The notes below the pieces were generated by a model. That model had not been told where the DNA came from, did not search any database, and was given only the letters and a program-made list of their open reading frames with translations. Below, one piece after another: positions 44,635-53,203 of a stretch of DNA of 64,000 nt. The stretch's first letter is position 1; each line of letters starts with the position of its first letter. The position numbers and the translations under genes are program-made. This DNA is from DATDAH01 sp963823495 (GTDB lineage: Bacteria; Actinomycetota; Acidimicrobiia; Acidimicrobiales; DATDAH01): assembly GCA_963823495.1 (NCBI GenBank), contig CAWGLV010000001.1, positions 3,162,001-3,226,000 of the forward strand, given 5' to 3'.

Positions 44635-45351
44635 TCAGTCCGGGTCGCGGAGGGCGCGTAGCTCGTCGACGCGCTCGGGGCTGATGCTGATGAAGATGCC
44701 CTCGGCCTCGGCGGTCAGCAGATCGCCGGCGTGGCACTGACCGGCGGTGAAGATCTTGCGTCCCTCGACCCCGGTGACCCGGGCCTCGAAGCGCAGCGGC
44801 GTGTGCAACGGGGTGGGCGACCGGTACCGGACGGTCAGGGTGCCGGTCATCCCCGGCCGCCCCGCCAACGACTGGGCCGAACCGAGGACCTCGTCGAAGG
44901 CCGCCGCCAGGTAGCCGCCGTGCACGCAGCCCGGGGGGCCCTCGTAGGCCGCGCCGAAGGTGACCCGGCCCTCGATGCGGTCGCCGTCCGGCTCGATCAC
45001 GACCGGCGGCGAGAGCGGGTTGGCCTGGCCGATCAGAGGGCTGTGGTCGAAGAAGGCACCCTGGTCCCCACCGGCGTTCGCCGCTTCGGCGAAACCCTCA
45101 TAGGTGTTGCCCTGGGGGTACTGGTCGAACTCGGCGGCCAGGCGCTCGAGTGAATCCGCGGCGAAGCGCAGCGCCTCATCGGGGGCCGAGGTGGCCACCA
45201 GCCGGTCGATCACCGTCCGCATCTGCCCGGCCAGCCGACGCTGCTCGCGGCGGCGGGCGGTGAGGTGCTCCTCCCCGGGCTCCTGCCAGCGCTCGTGCAG
45301 GAGCTCCCGGATCTCGTCGGTCGGCTCTCCGGGACCATCGGCGGCGGTCAT
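44635..45351 (-). CDS. PaaI-type hotdog-fold thioesterase
   Basis: The 238-aa protein has an extra N-terminal helical region (about 1-90, rich in Arg and Glu). The hotdog domain follows (GPPGCVHGGYLAAAFDEVLG, the PaaI HGG motif; LTVRYRSPTPLHTPLRFEARV). Such enzymes hydrolyse small acyl-CoA thioesters. ATG 45351 shares one base with the xthA stop, so they are translationally coupled. The substrate is unknown. Confidence 0.87.
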   Translation of the reverse strand: MTAADGPGEPTDEIRELLHERWQEPGEEHLTARRREQRRLAGQMRTVIDRLVATSAPDEALRFAADSLERLAAEFDQYPQGNTYEGFAEAANAGGDQGAFFDHSPLIGQANPLSPPVVIEPDGDRIEGRVTFGAAYEGPPGCVHGGYLAAAFDEVLGSAQSLAGRPGMTGTLTVRYRSPTPLHTPLRFEARVTGVEGRKIFTAGQCHAGDLLTAEAEGIFISISPERVDELRALRDPD

Positions 45352-46130
45352 CACGTGAAGTCGACGACCACGGGGGCATGGTCCGAGGGCTTCTCGCCCT
45401 TGCGGGCGTTCCGGTCGATGAGGACGGCCCCGGCCCGCGCCGCCAGCGGCGGTGTGGCCAGGACGTGGTCGATGCGCATGCCCTTGCCCTTGTGGAAGTT
45501 GCCGGCACGGTAGTCCCACCAGGAATACAGGCCGCCCGAGTCGTAGCGCTGGCGGAAGACGTCCACCAGGCCCCAGTCCACCAAGGCGGCGAAGGCCGCC
45601 CGCTCCGGCCCACTGGTGTGGGTGGTGTCGAGATAGAGCGCGGGGTCATGGACGTCGCGGTCATCAGGGGCGATGTTCAGGTCCCCGCAGAGGACCACCT
45701 GGTCCACCACCGGGTCGAAGCGCTCGGCCAGGAGGTCCCCGAGGCGGGCCAGCCAGGCCAACTTCTGGTCGTACTGCGGCGCGTCCAGCGTTCGGCCGTT
45801 GGGGACGTAGGCACAGAGGACGTGGACCTCCCCGCAGCGGACGGTCAACAACCGCGCCTCGACGTCGAGGTCGGCGTCCCCGAGACCAGGGTGGATGTCC
45901 TCCACCCCGACGCGGCTGGCGATGGCCACGCCGTTCCAGCGGCCCTCGCCGTGCGGCACGACGTCGTAGCCCCAGGACGCGAAGTCCATGGCCGGGAAGG
46001 CGTCATCGGCGCACTTGGTCTCCTGCAGGCAGAGGACATCGGGCTGGAACTCCTCGACCCAGGCCGCGACGCGGGGAAGCCGGGCCCCGAGCGAGTTGAC
46101 GTTCCACGTGGCCAGCCGCACGCCGCGCAC
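45351..46130 (-). CDS. xthA: exodeoxyribonuclease III
   Basis: Exo III cleaves abasic sites and removes 3' blocks in base-excision repair. The order of motifs is LATWNVNSLGARLPRV, LCLQETKCADDAFP, ILCAYVPNGR-like (VLCAYVPNGRTLD), LCGDLNIAPDDRDVHDP and GMRIDHVLATPPLA with a final SDHAPVVVDF. The 259-aa length is typical. The start is GTG 46130. It is divergent from the DsbA-like gene, with 14 nt between start codons. Confidence 0.95.
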   Translation of the reverse strand: MRGVRLATWNVNSLGARLPRVAAWVEEFQPDVLCLQETKCADDAFPAMDFASWGYDVVPHGEGRWNGVAIASRVGVEDIHPGLGDADLDVEARLLTVRCGEVHVLCAYVPNGRTLDAPQYDQKLAWLARLGDLLAERFDPVVDQVVLCGDLNIAPDDRDVHDPALYLDTTHTSGPERAAFAALVDWGLVDVFRQRYDSGGLYSWWDYRAGNFHKGKGMRIDHVLATPPLAARAGAVLIDRNARKGEKPSDHAPVVVDFT

Positions 46131-46144
46131 CGTACCGTCGGCCC

Positions 46145-46735
46145 GTGCACGCGGTTCTCTGGCGGGACTACCTCTGTCCCTGGTGCTACCTCGGCCGCGA
46201 CCGCACGGCGCTGCTGACCGACCTCGGGGTCACCGTCACCACCCGCGCCTATGAGTTGCACCCGGAGGTGCCCCCCGAGGGACGGGCCGTGCGGCCCGAC
46301 GGACGGTTCGCCGCTGTCCTCGGCCCCATCGCCCAGGAGTGCGCCCAGGTCGGCCTCCCGTTCCGGGCGCCGACGCGCATCGCCAACACCCGCGCGGCAT
46401 TGGCGACCATCGAGCTCGTCGGGTCGATGGCGCCCGAGGCCTTCGCCGCGGTCGACGCCGCGTTCTACGAGGCGCAGTGGGTGCAGGACCGGGACCTGGA
46501 CGATCCCCGCGTGATCGACGGGATCCTCGGCGACCACGGCGTCGATGCGACCGCGGTGGCCGCGGCGCGGTCCGCCGGCGACGGGGCCCGGGCCGTGGAA
46601 GCGGCCATGGCCGAGGCCCGGGCCCACGACGTCACGGGCACCCCGGCCTGGTGGGTCGCGGACCGCCTGCTCATCCCGGGGGTCCAGGAGCGCGCCACCA
46701 TCGAGCGATGGGTCCGGAGGTTGGCCGCCGCCTGA
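46145..46735 (+). CDS. DsbA-family oxidoreductase (FrnE-like)
   Basis: A 196-aa thioredoxin-fold protein with the active-site CPWC at residues 11-14 (WRDYLCPWCYLGRDR) and a cis-Pro loop in VTGTPAWWVADRLLIPG. The helical insert follows the DsbA/FrnE layout. There is no signal peptide, so it is cytoplasmic, as FrnE proteins are. GTG 46145 starts the fold directly. Function is inferred only at family level. Confidence 0.88.
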   Translation: MHAVLWRDYLCPWCYLGRDRTALLTDLGVTVTTRAYELHPEVPPEGRAVRPDGRFAAVLGPIAQECAQVGLPFRAPTRIANTRAALATIELVGSMAPEAFAAVDAAFYEAQWVQDRDLDDPRVIDGILGDHGVDATAVAAARSAGDGARAVEAAMAEARAHDVTGTPAWWVADRLLIPGVQERATIERWVRRLAAA

Positions 46736-46828
46736 TGAGCCTCGACCGCCCGGCTCGCCGTGGGCCGAGCGGGGGGCCGGTGCCCGGCCGCGATGGCCGG
46801 GTCGTGAACCGGCCTACTCTCCGCCCCG

Positions 46829-48295
46829 GTGAGCACCACCGGGCGAGTCCCCCCCCAGGACGTGACGATCATCGGCGGTGGGGTGGTGGGCTGCGCCATC
46901 GCCCACGAACTGGGGCGCTACCGGGTGAGGGTCACACTGCTCGAGGCCGCCACCGACGTCGGCTTCGGCACGAGCAAGGCCAACAGCGGGATCATCCACG
47001 GTGGCCATCACACCGCGTCCGACACCCTCAAGGGCCGCCTCGAGTGGGCCGGCAACCAGCTGTGGGACGACCTGTGCGCCGAGCTCGGCTTCGGGTTCAC
47101 CCGGGTCGGTGAGCTGACGGTGGCCCTGTCCGAGGACGACCAGCCGGCCCTCGACCGCCTGCTCCGCCAGGCCGAGGAGAAGGGCGTGCCCCGGGTCGAG
47201 GCGTGGGGCCGGGACCAGGTGCTGGCCGCCGAGCCCGCCCTCAACCCGAACCTGGTCGGCGCCGTCCACGCCGCCACCACCGGGGTGATCAACCCCTACG
47301 AAGCCTGCTTCGGCCTGGCCGAGGGCGCGGTGGCCAACGGCGTGACGCTGCGCACGGACTGTCCGGCCCTGGGCCTGGCCGGCGACGGCGAGGGGTGGAC
47401 GGTGACCACGCCCGACGGCCCCGTCACCAGTCGCTTCGTCGTCAACGCCGCGGGGATGGCCGCCGGTGCGGTCGCCGCCATGGCCGGCGTCGACGACGTC
47501 GTCATCCACCCGCGCAAAGGCGAGGAGTACCTGCTCGACAAGCGCCTGGCCGGGCTCGTACGGCGGGTCATCTACCCGTGTCCCTCCCCCACCAGCAAGG
47601 GCACCCTGGTCATCCCCACCTACGACGGCACGATCATGATCGGCCCCACGGCCGAGGCCGTCGAGGATCCCGAGGACCTCACCACCTCGGCCACGGGGGC
47701 CGCCCGGATCCTGGACGCGGCCCGGCGCCTCGTGCCGGGCATCAGCGAGCGCGACATCATCGCCCAGTTCGCCGGAGTGCGGGCGGTGCTCGACGGCGAG
47801 GACTTCCTCATCGGACCCACCGAGGCCCCGGGCTTCCTCAACGTGGCCGGAATCCAGTCTCCGGGCCTCACCGCCGCCCCCGCCATCGCCGTGCTGGTCG
47901 CCGACCTCCTCGGCGACGCAGGACTCGACCTCGGCGATCGCGGCGACCCGCCGGACATCGCCCCGCCCGTGCGCTTCGCCACCCTGTCCGCCGCCGGCCA
48001 GGAGGCCCTCGCGGCCGCCGACCCCGCCCATCGCCGGGTCCTGTGCCGGTGCGAGTTCGTGACCGAAGGCGAGATCCGCGAGGCGGTGCAGCGCGGTGCC
48101 CGCACCCTCGACGGCCTCAAGTTCCGCACCCGTGCAGGCATGGGTCGCTGCCAGGGCGGCTTCTGCACCGACCGGTGCATGAGCGTCCTGGCCGACGAGC
48201 TCGAGGTCCCCTTCACGTCGATCACCAAGCGGGGCGGTGGTTCCTGGCTGGTGCTCGATCGCGGCGACCTGGGCCGCGACCGGGGACCGTCGTGA
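46829..48295 (+). CDS. GlpA-like FAD-dependent dehydrogenase with C-terminal [2Fe-2S] domain
   Basis: The 488-aa protein has an N-terminal FAD dinucleotide fold (VTIIGGGVVGCAIAHEL), the DAO-type core with SGIIHGGHH, and a C-terminal BFD-like domain whose four Cys are in CRCEF and CQGGFCTD. It resembles anaerobic glycerol-3-phosphate dehydrogenase subunit A and related 2-hydroxyglutarate-type oxidases. Its stop overlaps the next gene by 4 nt, and DUF1667 follows. This three-gene set is known from Firmicutes and Thermotogae and probably oxidises glycerol-3-phosphate. Confidence 0.85.
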   Translation: MSTTGRVPPQDVTIIGGGVVGCAIAHELGRYRVRVTLLEAATDVGFGTSKANSGIIHGGHHTASDTLKGRLEWAGNQLWDDLCAELGFGFTRVGELTVALSEDDQPALDRLLRQAEEKGVPRVEAWGRDQVLAAEPALNPNLVGAVHAATTGVINPYEACFGLAEGAVANGVTLRTDCPALGLAGDGEGWTVTTPDGPVTSRFVVNAAGMAAGAVAAMAGVDDVVIHPRKGEEYLLDKRLAGLVRRVIYPCPSPTSKGTLVIPTYDGTIMIGPTAEAVEDPEDLTTSATGAARILDAARRLVPGISERDIIAQFAGVRAVLDGEDFLIGPTEAPGFLNVAGIQSPGLTAAPAIAVLVADLLGDAGLDLGDRGDPPDIAPPVRFATLSAAGQEALAAADPAHRRVLCRCEFVTEGEIREAVQRGARTLDGLKFRTRAGMGRCQGGFCTDRCMSVLADELEVPFTSITKRGGGSWLVLDRGDLGRDRGPS

Positions 48296-49569
48296 TCGAC
48301 GCCCGTCCCCACATGCTCCACTCCCGCTACGACGTCGTCGTCGCCGGGGGCGGCCCGGCCGGGTTGGGAGCGGCGCTGGCCGCCCGCGCCGCCGGGGCCG
48401 AGCGGGTGCTGGTCGTCGACCGCGAGCCGGAGGCGGGCGGGATCCTGCTGCAGTGCATCCACTCCGGGTTCGGCCTGCACCGCTTCGGCGAGGAGCTGAC
48501 CGGCCCGGAGTACGCCCACCGGGTGCTGCAGGAGGCGCTGGAGGACGGTGTGGACGTCCTCAACGACGCCCATCTGCTGGATGTCGGCCGAGACGGACGA
48601 GCCAAGTTCCTCTCGGTCCGACACGGGCTGGTCCCGGTCGAGGCGGGAGCCACCGTCCTGGCCATGGGTGCCCGGGAGCGGACCCGCAGCGCCATCCGCA
48701 TCCCCGGCGATCGGCCCGCGGGCGTGTTCACCGCCGGCCTCGCCCAGCGCCTCGTCAACCTGTGGGGCGTCCTGCCCGGACGGCGGGCGGCCATCCTCGG
48801 CTCGGGGGACATCGGGCTGATCATGGCCCGACGCCTGGCCCTCGAGGGCGTCGAGGTGGTCGGGGTGTTCGAGCTCCAGGCCCACGCCAACGGCCTCGGG
48901 CGCAACATCGTCACCTGCCTCCACGACTTCGACATCCCCCTGCACCTGTCGACCACCGTGGTCGGCGTCCACGGCCGGGAACGGGTCGAACGGATCACCG
49001 TCGCCCCGGTCGACGCCGACCTCCGCCCCGTCCTCGACCGCAGCTGGGATGTGGACTGCGACACCCTGCTCGTGTCGGTCGGGCTGATCCCGGAGAACGA
49101 GCTGTCCCGTCGGCTCCGACTGCGTCTGGACCCCGTCACCCAGGGACCAGTGGTGAGCAGCGCCATGGAGACCTCCCGGGACGGGGTCTTCGCCTGCGGC
49201 AACGTCGTGCACATCCACGACCTCGTCGACTTCGTGAGCGCCGAGGCGGCCCTCGCGGGCGGGGCCGCCGGCCGGTATGCCACCGGGCACCTCCCGGCCC
49301 CCGACAACGTCCGGCTCCAGCCCGGTACCAACGTCGTGTACTGCGTGCCCCAGACCGTGTCGACCGAGCGGGAGCAGACGGTCTACCTCCGGGTGAGGGA
49401 ACCGCTCGACAAGGCCCGCCTCCGGCTCAGCAGCCCCGACGGCACGGTCGTGCACGAACGCAGGCTCCGCTACGTGGTCCCGGCCGAGATGGTGAACCTG
49501 AAGCTGCGCCCGGCCCTGCTCGAGGGCTTCCACGGCGACGTCCTCCAGGTGGAGGCCGTGGCCCGATGA
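48292..49569 (+). CDS. FAD/NAD-dependent oxidoreductase of the GlpA-like operon
   Basis: The 425-aa protein has an FAD fold (VVVAGGGPAGLGAALAAR), the NAD fold (AAILGSGDIGLIMARRLAL), a GARERTRSAIRIPGDRPAGV core and ACGNVVHIHDLVDFVSAEAA at the C-terminal FAD site. It is the middle gene of the three and overlaps both neighbours by 4 nt. The GTG start at 48292 shares bases with the upstream TGA. It probably passes electrons between the GlpA-like protein and another acceptor. Confidence 0.86.
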   Translation: MIDARPHMLHSRYDVVVAGGGPAGLGAALAARAAGAERVLVVDREPEAGGILLQCIHSGFGLHRFGEELTGPEYAHRVLQEALEDGVDVLNDAHLLDVGRDGRAKFLSVRHGLVPVEAGATVLAMGARERTRSAIRIPGDRPAGVFTAGLAQRLVNLWGVLPGRRAAILGSGDIGLIMARRLALEGVEVVGVFELQAHANGLGRNIVTCLHDFDIPLHLSTTVVGVHGRERVERITVAPVDADLRPVLDRSWDVDCDTLLVSVGLIPENELSRRLRLRLDPVTQGPVVSSAMETSRDGVFACGNVVHIHDLVDFVSAEAALAGGAAGRYATGHLPAPDNVRLQPGTNVVYCVPQTVSTEREQTVYLRVREPLDKARLRLSSPDGTVVHERRLRYVVPAEMVNLKLRPALLEGFHGDVLQVEAVAR

Positions 49570-49970
49570 GCGCCACCCCTCCGCCGGCGGGGGCACTGGC
49601 CACCCGCAGCTACCTCTGCATCGGGTGTCCGCTGGGTTGCCGTCTCGAGGTCGACGAGTCACCCACCGGCGACATCCTGGAGGTGCGGGGGTTCTCCTGT
49701 CGCAAGGGCGAGCAGTACGCCATCCAGGAGCACACCGACCCGACCCGGCTGGTGACCACCACGGTGGCCATCGACGGGGCCCGCTGGCCCCGCCTGCCCG
49801 TGCGCACCCTGGACCCGGTGCCCAAGGGTCGGGTCGGCGACGTCTGCCGAGTGCTGGCCGAGGTCCGGCTGCAGGCTCCGGTGCACATCGGCCAGGTGAT
49901 CGTGGCCGACGTGCTGGGCACCGGCACCGACGTCGTCGCCACCCGCGACCTGCCGCAGGCACCGTCCTGA
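49566..49970 (+). CDS. DUF1667 protein
   Basis: The 134-aa protein carries two Cys-rich stretches, LCIGCPLGCRLEV and GFSCRKGEQYAIQE, which look like metal- or cluster-binding sites, and a C-terminal VPVRTLDPVPKGRV-type (LPVRTLDPVPKGRV) motif. DUF1667 proteins always go with the two flavoproteins seen upstream. The ATG overlaps the upstream stop by 4 nt. Its exact task in the complex is unknown. Confidence 0.9.
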   Translation: MSATPPPAGALATRSYLCIGCPLGCRLEVDESPTGDILEVRGFSCRKGEQYAIQEHTDPTRLVTTTVAIDGARWPRLPVRTLDPVPKGRVGDVCRVLAEVRLQAPVHIGQVIVADVLGTGTDVVATRDLPQAPS

Positions 49971-50095
49971 CGGTGCGGGAGCGCTCGGGGCTGACGTCGC
50001 GGCCCGCCCCCGAGCCCGGGTGAGACCGGTCTCGTCGGGTCGGGCCCTCGGGCCGGGGGAGGCCGGCGCGCCACGGTCTGACACCATGTGGTGCC

Positions 50096-51127
50096 ATGTC
50101 CACCTGGGCCCGACGTCGGGTACTCGTCACGGGCGGCGCCTCGTTCATCGGCTCGCACCTCACCGAGCGACTCGTCGCCCTCGGTGCCCGGGTGCGGATC
50201 GCCGACGACCTCTCGACGGGGAGGCTGGCCCACGTGAGCGAGGTCCGCGATGACATCGAGGTCCTCGAGGTCGACCTCCGTGACCCCTCGGCCTCCCGCC
50301 GGGCGGTCACGGACCGGGAGGTCGTGTTCCACCTGGCCGCCGACCACGGGGGGCGGGGCTACATCGAGGGTCACGAAGCGGCCTGCTCGTCCAACTTCGC
50401 CCTCGACCAGACGGTCTTCGCCGCCGCCCTGGCCGCCGGCTGCGACCACATCACCTTCGCCTCCTCCGCCTGCGTCTACCCGGTCGGGCTCCAGTCGAGC
50501 CTCGACGCGCCCGTCGCCCTGCGCGAGGAGGAGGTGGGTCCACCGTACGAGCCCGACGGCGTCTACGGCATGGCCAAGCTGGCCGCCGAGTTGACCCTGG
50601 CGGCGATGGGCCGCGAGCACGGGATCGGGACGGCTTCCTGCCGCTACTTCACCGTGTACGGGCCCCGGAACCCCGAGAGCCACGCCCTCACCGCCCTCAT
50701 CGCCCGGGCGTTCGTCGGCGCCGACCCGTTCGAGATCTGGGGCACCGGTGAGCAGCGCCGCAACTGGACCCACGTCGACGACATCGTCCGGGGGACGGTC
50801 GCCGCCGCCGAGCGCCTGACCTCCGGTGCGGTCAACCTCGGCGAGTCCAGGACCTGGTCCGTGCGGGAGGCCGCCGAGCTCGTCCTCGATCTGACCGGTC
50901 ACGAGGCCACGATCGTCCCCTGCCCGGACAAGCCCGTCGGGCCGCTCAACCGGGCCGCCGACGGGACCCGGGCCGAGCGGCTCCTGGGCTTCGTGCCCGA
51001 GGTGGCCTTCGCCTCGGGGCTGGAGTCGACCGTGGGCTGGTATCACGCCACCCATGACCGGGAGCAGGTGCGGGCCCGCCTCGACCACCTGCTCTCGGAG
51101 CGGGCCGACGACGGCGACGACGTCTAA
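50096..51127 (+). CDS. NAD-dependent nucleotide-sugar epimerase/dehydratase
   Basis: The 343-aa SDR protein has the Rossmann motif VTGGASFIGSHLTERL (about 10-25), the catalytic YGMAK (VYGMAKLAAELTLAAM) and SACVYP. It resembles UDP-glucose/UDP-xylose 4-epimerases and GDP-mannose 3,5-epimerase; the HGGRGYIEGHEAAC stretch is similar to the latter. Its product cannot be settled from sequence. It overlaps the convergent dioxygenase gene by 4 nt. Supplying an arabinose, galactose or other sugar nucleotide to the glycosyltransferases nearby is a reasonable inference. Confidence 0.85.
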   Translation: MSTWARRRVLVTGGASFIGSHLTERLVALGARVRIADDLSTGRLAHVSEVRDDIEVLEVDLRDPSASRRAVTDREVVFHLAADHGGRGYIEGHEAACSSNFALDQTVFAAALAAGCDHITFASSACVYPVGLQSSLDAPVALREEEVGPPYEPDGVYGMAKLAAELTLAAMGREHGIGTASCRYFTVYGPRNPESHALTALIARAFVGADPFEIWGTGEQRRNWTHVDDIVRGTVAAAERLTSGAVNLGESRTWSVREAAELVLDLTGHEATIVPCPDKPVGPLNRAADGTRAERLLGFVPEVAFASGLESTVGWYHATHDREQVRARLDHLLSERADDGDDV

Positions 51128-53157
51128 GGGGCGGGAACACCGTACGGCCCGGCCCGTCGGCACACCTCGGTGAGGGTGCGATCCCAGTCGGTGGGCCGGT
51201 AGTGCAGGAAGACCGAGGCGTAGTGGCGTCCTCGCAACGGTCGGGGCCGTCCGTGCGGGAGCTTGGCGCTCTCGTACAGGAGCATCTCCCCCGGCTCCAG
51301 GTACACGTCGTGGACCCGGCCCACGGCGTCCTCCACGGTCAGGGCCCAGGGCTCGTCGACGTCAGCAGCCACGTGGACGATCGAGCTGATGACGTGGGTC
51401 TCGACCCGGTCACAGTGCGGCCGTAGCGTCTGGCCCTCGCCGTACACCCGGATGCCGTAGGCCGCGCTCGGCTCCAGGCGGCACCCGGCCCACTCCTCGT
51501 GGAGGCCTTGGAGGGCGGCGAGGACCTCGGGGCCCGCCTCCTCGACCGGGATCAGGGCCGGATCACCGGTGGGCAGGAACGTCATGTCGGTCGGCTCGGC
51601 CGTGGCGGTGTCGCGGCGCTCGTCGAACAGGCGAAGGAGGCGGTCCTGCACCTCGGGAGGCGTCGGGACGATGCGGAACCCGTCCGGGGTCAGTGACGGG
51701 ACCAGCTCGTGCTGGCGGGCGGTGACGGTGTCCGGATCGCCCTGGAAGACGGCCTGCACCGGAGGGACGCGCCGGGCCCAGAACACGAGGGTGAAGCGCT
51801 GGTCGGCGAAGTCGTCGGACTCGAGGTGGACGGGACGGACCTCGTGGTAGGCGTCGCTGCGGAAGAACACGACGCTGTTGTCGGCCGGATCGATGTCGGT
51901 GTGGGTGTCGGCGGGCTCGGCGACACCATCGCGCTCGACCGTGTCGAAGAGCCGCAGTGCGCCTCCGGTGAAGCGCCGGGGCTGGCGGTTGAAGTAGTAG
52001 ACGGCGCTGACCTCGCGCCGGTCGGTGTCCGGCGTGGCGTTGTCCGCGTGGAGCGCGAAGTGGTCGCCGTCGCCGTGGGCGGTGAGGTGGTGCTCGATGT
52101 CCCCCAGCGGGAACCAGGCCACGCCCAGCTCGCGGCGGACGTGGGGCAGCAGCTCCACGATCGTCGCCTGGATCTCCTCCCAGATCGGCCCGAGGTCATA
52201 GATCGAGCGCGACCGGCGGACCTCGGGGTGCTGATCGCCCTCGCCGAGGGCGGCGGCATGCACGCCGCTGGCTTCGAAGTCCGCGGCGCGGGACACGGCG
52301 AGCTCCAGGAGGCGATCGTGCAGGTCGGGGTCGAGGAAGTCCTCGAAGCGCACGACGGGAGGCGACAGGGGCTCCGGGTCCGATCGCGGCTCGGCGGGTC
52401 CCTCGGGCTCGATCGGCTCCGGCACCTCGAGCAGTCGGACCCGGTCCAGGATGTCGGCGGCGACCGCGGCGGCGTCCGGACGCTGGCCTCGGAGCTCCAC
52501 GACACGGGGCGCGAGCCGACGGCCCAGCGCGCGGACGACGGGTGAACTCGCCCCCGGCGCGAGCACGTGGCCCAGCAGGCCGAGCACCGCCCGGGCCCCG
52601 GTCACCTCGGTGGGCGCCCACTGGACACCCGGGACGTACTCGGTGGCGACGATCATCGAGACGGGGACGGGTGGCGGCGCGGCACGCCGGATGTCCGGAT
52701 CATCCGTGGTGATCGTGGTCGGATGCGCGTCGCCGCTCGCATCGAGGACGGCGAGCCCCTCCGAGCACCGCTCGGCCCCGGCGGCGGCGAGGGCCGCCAG
52801 CAGTTCGGCGGTCTCCTTCCGGGGGGCGCCGAGCACGAGGACTCCCCGGCCATCGACCGCCACCACGCCGCCGTCGACCACGACCTGATCCGGATTCCGT
52901 CGGGCGACGGCGTGGGTGAGATCCCGGGTCAGCGACTGGGTCACGGCATCGGGACCGGCGTCGCGGCACAGGCCGCCGCCGTCACGTTCCAGCCCGTAAC
53001 GACCCTCGCGCTCGGTGGTCACGGTGTACCGGACGGCGGGCGCCTCCGAGCTCGCACCGACCTCCGTCCCGCCGCGGAGCTCCACCAACCGTGGTGCCAG
53101 TTCGTCCGGGGCCTCGACGGCGACCCGCAGGCCGCCGACCGTGGCCATGATCTGCAT
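51124..53157 (-). CDS. three-domain protein: degenerate HprK-like domain plus two Fe(II)/2OG dioxygenase domains
   Basis: The 677-aa protein has three parts. Residues 1-250 look like an HPr-kinase-type fold whose P-loop reads GAPRKET, lacking the GKS/T needed for ATP use. Residues 270-470 are a prolyl-4-hydroxylase-like domain with iron ligands HADN (about 370/372) and HEVR (438) and co-substrate Arg454 (DQRFTLVFW). Residues 540-665 are a second domain with PHCD (581/583), LPHGRP (635) and Arg644 (GRHYASVF). It lies 46 nt downstream of the Pro-repeat gene on the same strand. The start is ATG 53157 (GTG one codon earlier is possible). Hydroxylation of Pro in the repeat protein is inferred. Confidence 0.82.
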   Translation of the reverse strand: MQIMATVGGLRVAVEAPDELAPRLVELRGGTEVGASSEAPAVRYTVTTEREGRYGLERDGGGLCRDAGPDAVTQSLTRDLTHAVARRNPDQVVVDGGVVAVDGRGVLVLGAPRKETAELLAALAAAGAERCSEGLAVLDASGDAHPTTITTDDPDIRRAAPPPVPVSMIVATEYVPGVQWAPTEVTGARAVLGLLGHVLAPGASSPVVRALGRRLAPRVVELRGQRPDAAAVAADILDRVRLLEVPEPIEPEGPAEPRSDPEPLSPPVVRFEDFLDPDLHDRLLELAVSRAADFEASGVHAAALGEGDQHPEVRRSRSIYDLGPIWEEIQATIVELLPHVRRELGVAWFPLGDIEHHLTAHGDGDHFALHADNATPDTDRREVSAVYYFNRQPRRFTGGALRLFDTVERDGVAEPADTHTDIDPADNSVVFFRSDAYHEVRPVHLESDDFADQRFTLVFWARRVPPVQAVFQGDPDTVTARQHELVPSLTPDGFRIVPTPPEVQDRLLRLFDERRDTATAEPTDMTFLPTGDPALIPVEEAGPEVLAALQGLHEEWAGCRLEPSAAYGIRVYGEGQTLRPHCDRVETHVISSIVHVAADVDEPWALTVEDAVGRVHDVYLEPGEMLLYESAKLPHGRPRPLRGRHYASVFLHYRPTDWDRTLTEVCRRAGPYGVPAP

Positions 53158-53203
53158 CACCGAACGCGGACGACTGGCGCCGCTCGACGCGCGGTTGTCG
53201 GAT

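Noticed and set aside
47620..50310. 896-codon minus-strand open frame over the GlpA-like operon
   Set aside because: Low-complexity antisense translation with no motifs; the three plus-strand genes overlap perfectly as an operon.
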